The notes beneath the pieces are model-generated. The model saw only the letters and a list, made by a program, of their open reading frames with translations, had not been told where the DNA came from and made no database searches. A stretch of DNA of 6,348 bases from positions 420 to 6,767 of the forward strand of contig KL569498.1 in NCBI GenBank assembly GCA_000715685.1, written 5' to 3'. A program made the translations under genes and the position numbers. Shown one piece after another: positions 6,184 to 6,348 of the stretch (positions within the stretch are counted from its first letter, which is position 1; each line of letters begins with the position of its first letter). This stretch comes from Streptomyces lilacinus. GTDB lineage: Bacteria; Actinomycetota; Actinomycetes; Streptomycetales; Streptomycetaceae.

Positions 6184-6348
6184 GTGACCGAGACACAGGC
6201 TTTGATCGAGAACCGGCCGCCCTCCGTGGCGACGCTCTTCCTCGAACGGGTCGAGGCCACTCCCGACGCGGAGGCCTATCGCCATCCCGTCCCGCCCGCC
6301 TCCGGCCAGGGCCCGGCCGACTGGGCCTCGCTGACCTGGCGGGGGGGG
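6184..6348 (+). CDS. AMP-dependent synthetase / probable long-chain fatty acid-CoA ligase, 3'-truncated
   Basis: Only the first ~55 codons are present, from the GTG at 6184 to the contig end. The reading starts (M)TETQALIENRPPSVATLF, then LERVEATPDAEAYR and WASLTWR. This is the N-terminal pattern of FadD-like members of the adenylate-forming (ANL) superfamily, which activate carboxylic acids, usually fatty acids, to acyl-CoA through an acyl-AMP intermediate. I recognise it as the ligase commonly found next to lepA in streptomycetes. The AMP-binding motifs and all catalytic residues lie beyond the window, so substrate and activity cannot be judged. The last two residues (Gly-Gly) come from the terminal G run and are probably false. 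The gene has its own ribosome binding site and follows the lepA terminator, so it probably has its own promoter. Confidence 0.82.
   Translation, partial: MTETQALIENRPPSVATLFLERVEATPDAEAYRHPVPPASGQGPADWASLTWRGG
6341..6348 (+). other. terminal poly-G run, probable sequencing artefact
   Basis: The window ends in eight consecutive G bases just after a TGG CGG reading (Trp-Arg) in the ligase gene. Homologues continue with a mixed, partly charged sequence there, not glycines. No-signal cycles in two-colour Illumina chemistry are called as G, so a G run at a contig tip beside an adapter-bearing opposite tip is most simply an artefact. Confidence 0.65.

Noticed and set aside
1..6348. A novel multi-gene system, CRISPR array, toxin-antitoxin pair or prophage segment
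   Set aside because: All sizeable genes but one are recognised housekeeping or common genes in a familiar order, with no repeat-spacer pattern, integrase, or paired small genes.

Overview
The window is a very GC-rich stretch of an actinobacterial chromosome, most likely Streptomyces or a close relative. Three things point there: strong G/C at third codon positions, frequent GTG starts, and the gene order comEC / small hypothetical / holA / rpsT / lepA / acyl-CoA ligase, which I recognise as the ordinary streptomycete arrangement. Both ends look like short-read assembly artefacts. Bases 1-17 are a Tn5 (Nextera-type) mosaic-end adapter remnant. The last eight bases are a pure G run that departs from the expected reading of the final gene. 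The window is therefore probably a whole small contig.

Layout: (1) 18 to about 2059, + strand: a ComEC/Rec2 DNA-uptake channel protein, lacking its N-terminus and, unusually, any credible stop codon. (2) 2052-2348, - strand: a small acidic protein of unknown function, convergent with comEC, with a C-terminus resembling RraB proteins. (3) 2403-3389, + strand: holA, the delta subunit of the DNA polymerase III clamp loader. (4) 3390-3622: a convergent intergenic region with a strong GC hairpin after holA and a shorter one after rpsT. (5) 3623-3889, - strand: rpsT (ribosomal protein S20) with a GTG start. (6) 3890-4100: the divergent rpsT/lepA regulatory region, with a candidate rpsT promoter. 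(7) 4101-5966, + strand: lepA (elongation factor 4), complete, followed by a long hairpin terminator. (8) 5967-6183: terminator plus the upstream region of the next gene, holding an 18-bp near-perfect inverted repeat. (9) 6184-6348, + strand: the first ~55 codons of an AMP-dependent (probably long-chain fatty acid) acyl-CoA ligase.

The genes serve replication (holA), translation (rpsT, lepA), DNA uptake or nuclease function (comEC) and probably lipid metabolism (the ligase). They look like separate transcription units rather than one pathway: strands alternate and hairpins separate the units. I found no mobile element, CRISPR array, tRNA or rRNA, and no evidence of an undescribed multi-gene system. 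The points worth a second look are the missing comEC stop, the RraB-like small protein, the duplicated arm of the holA terminator, the putative operator before the ligase, and the end artefacts.
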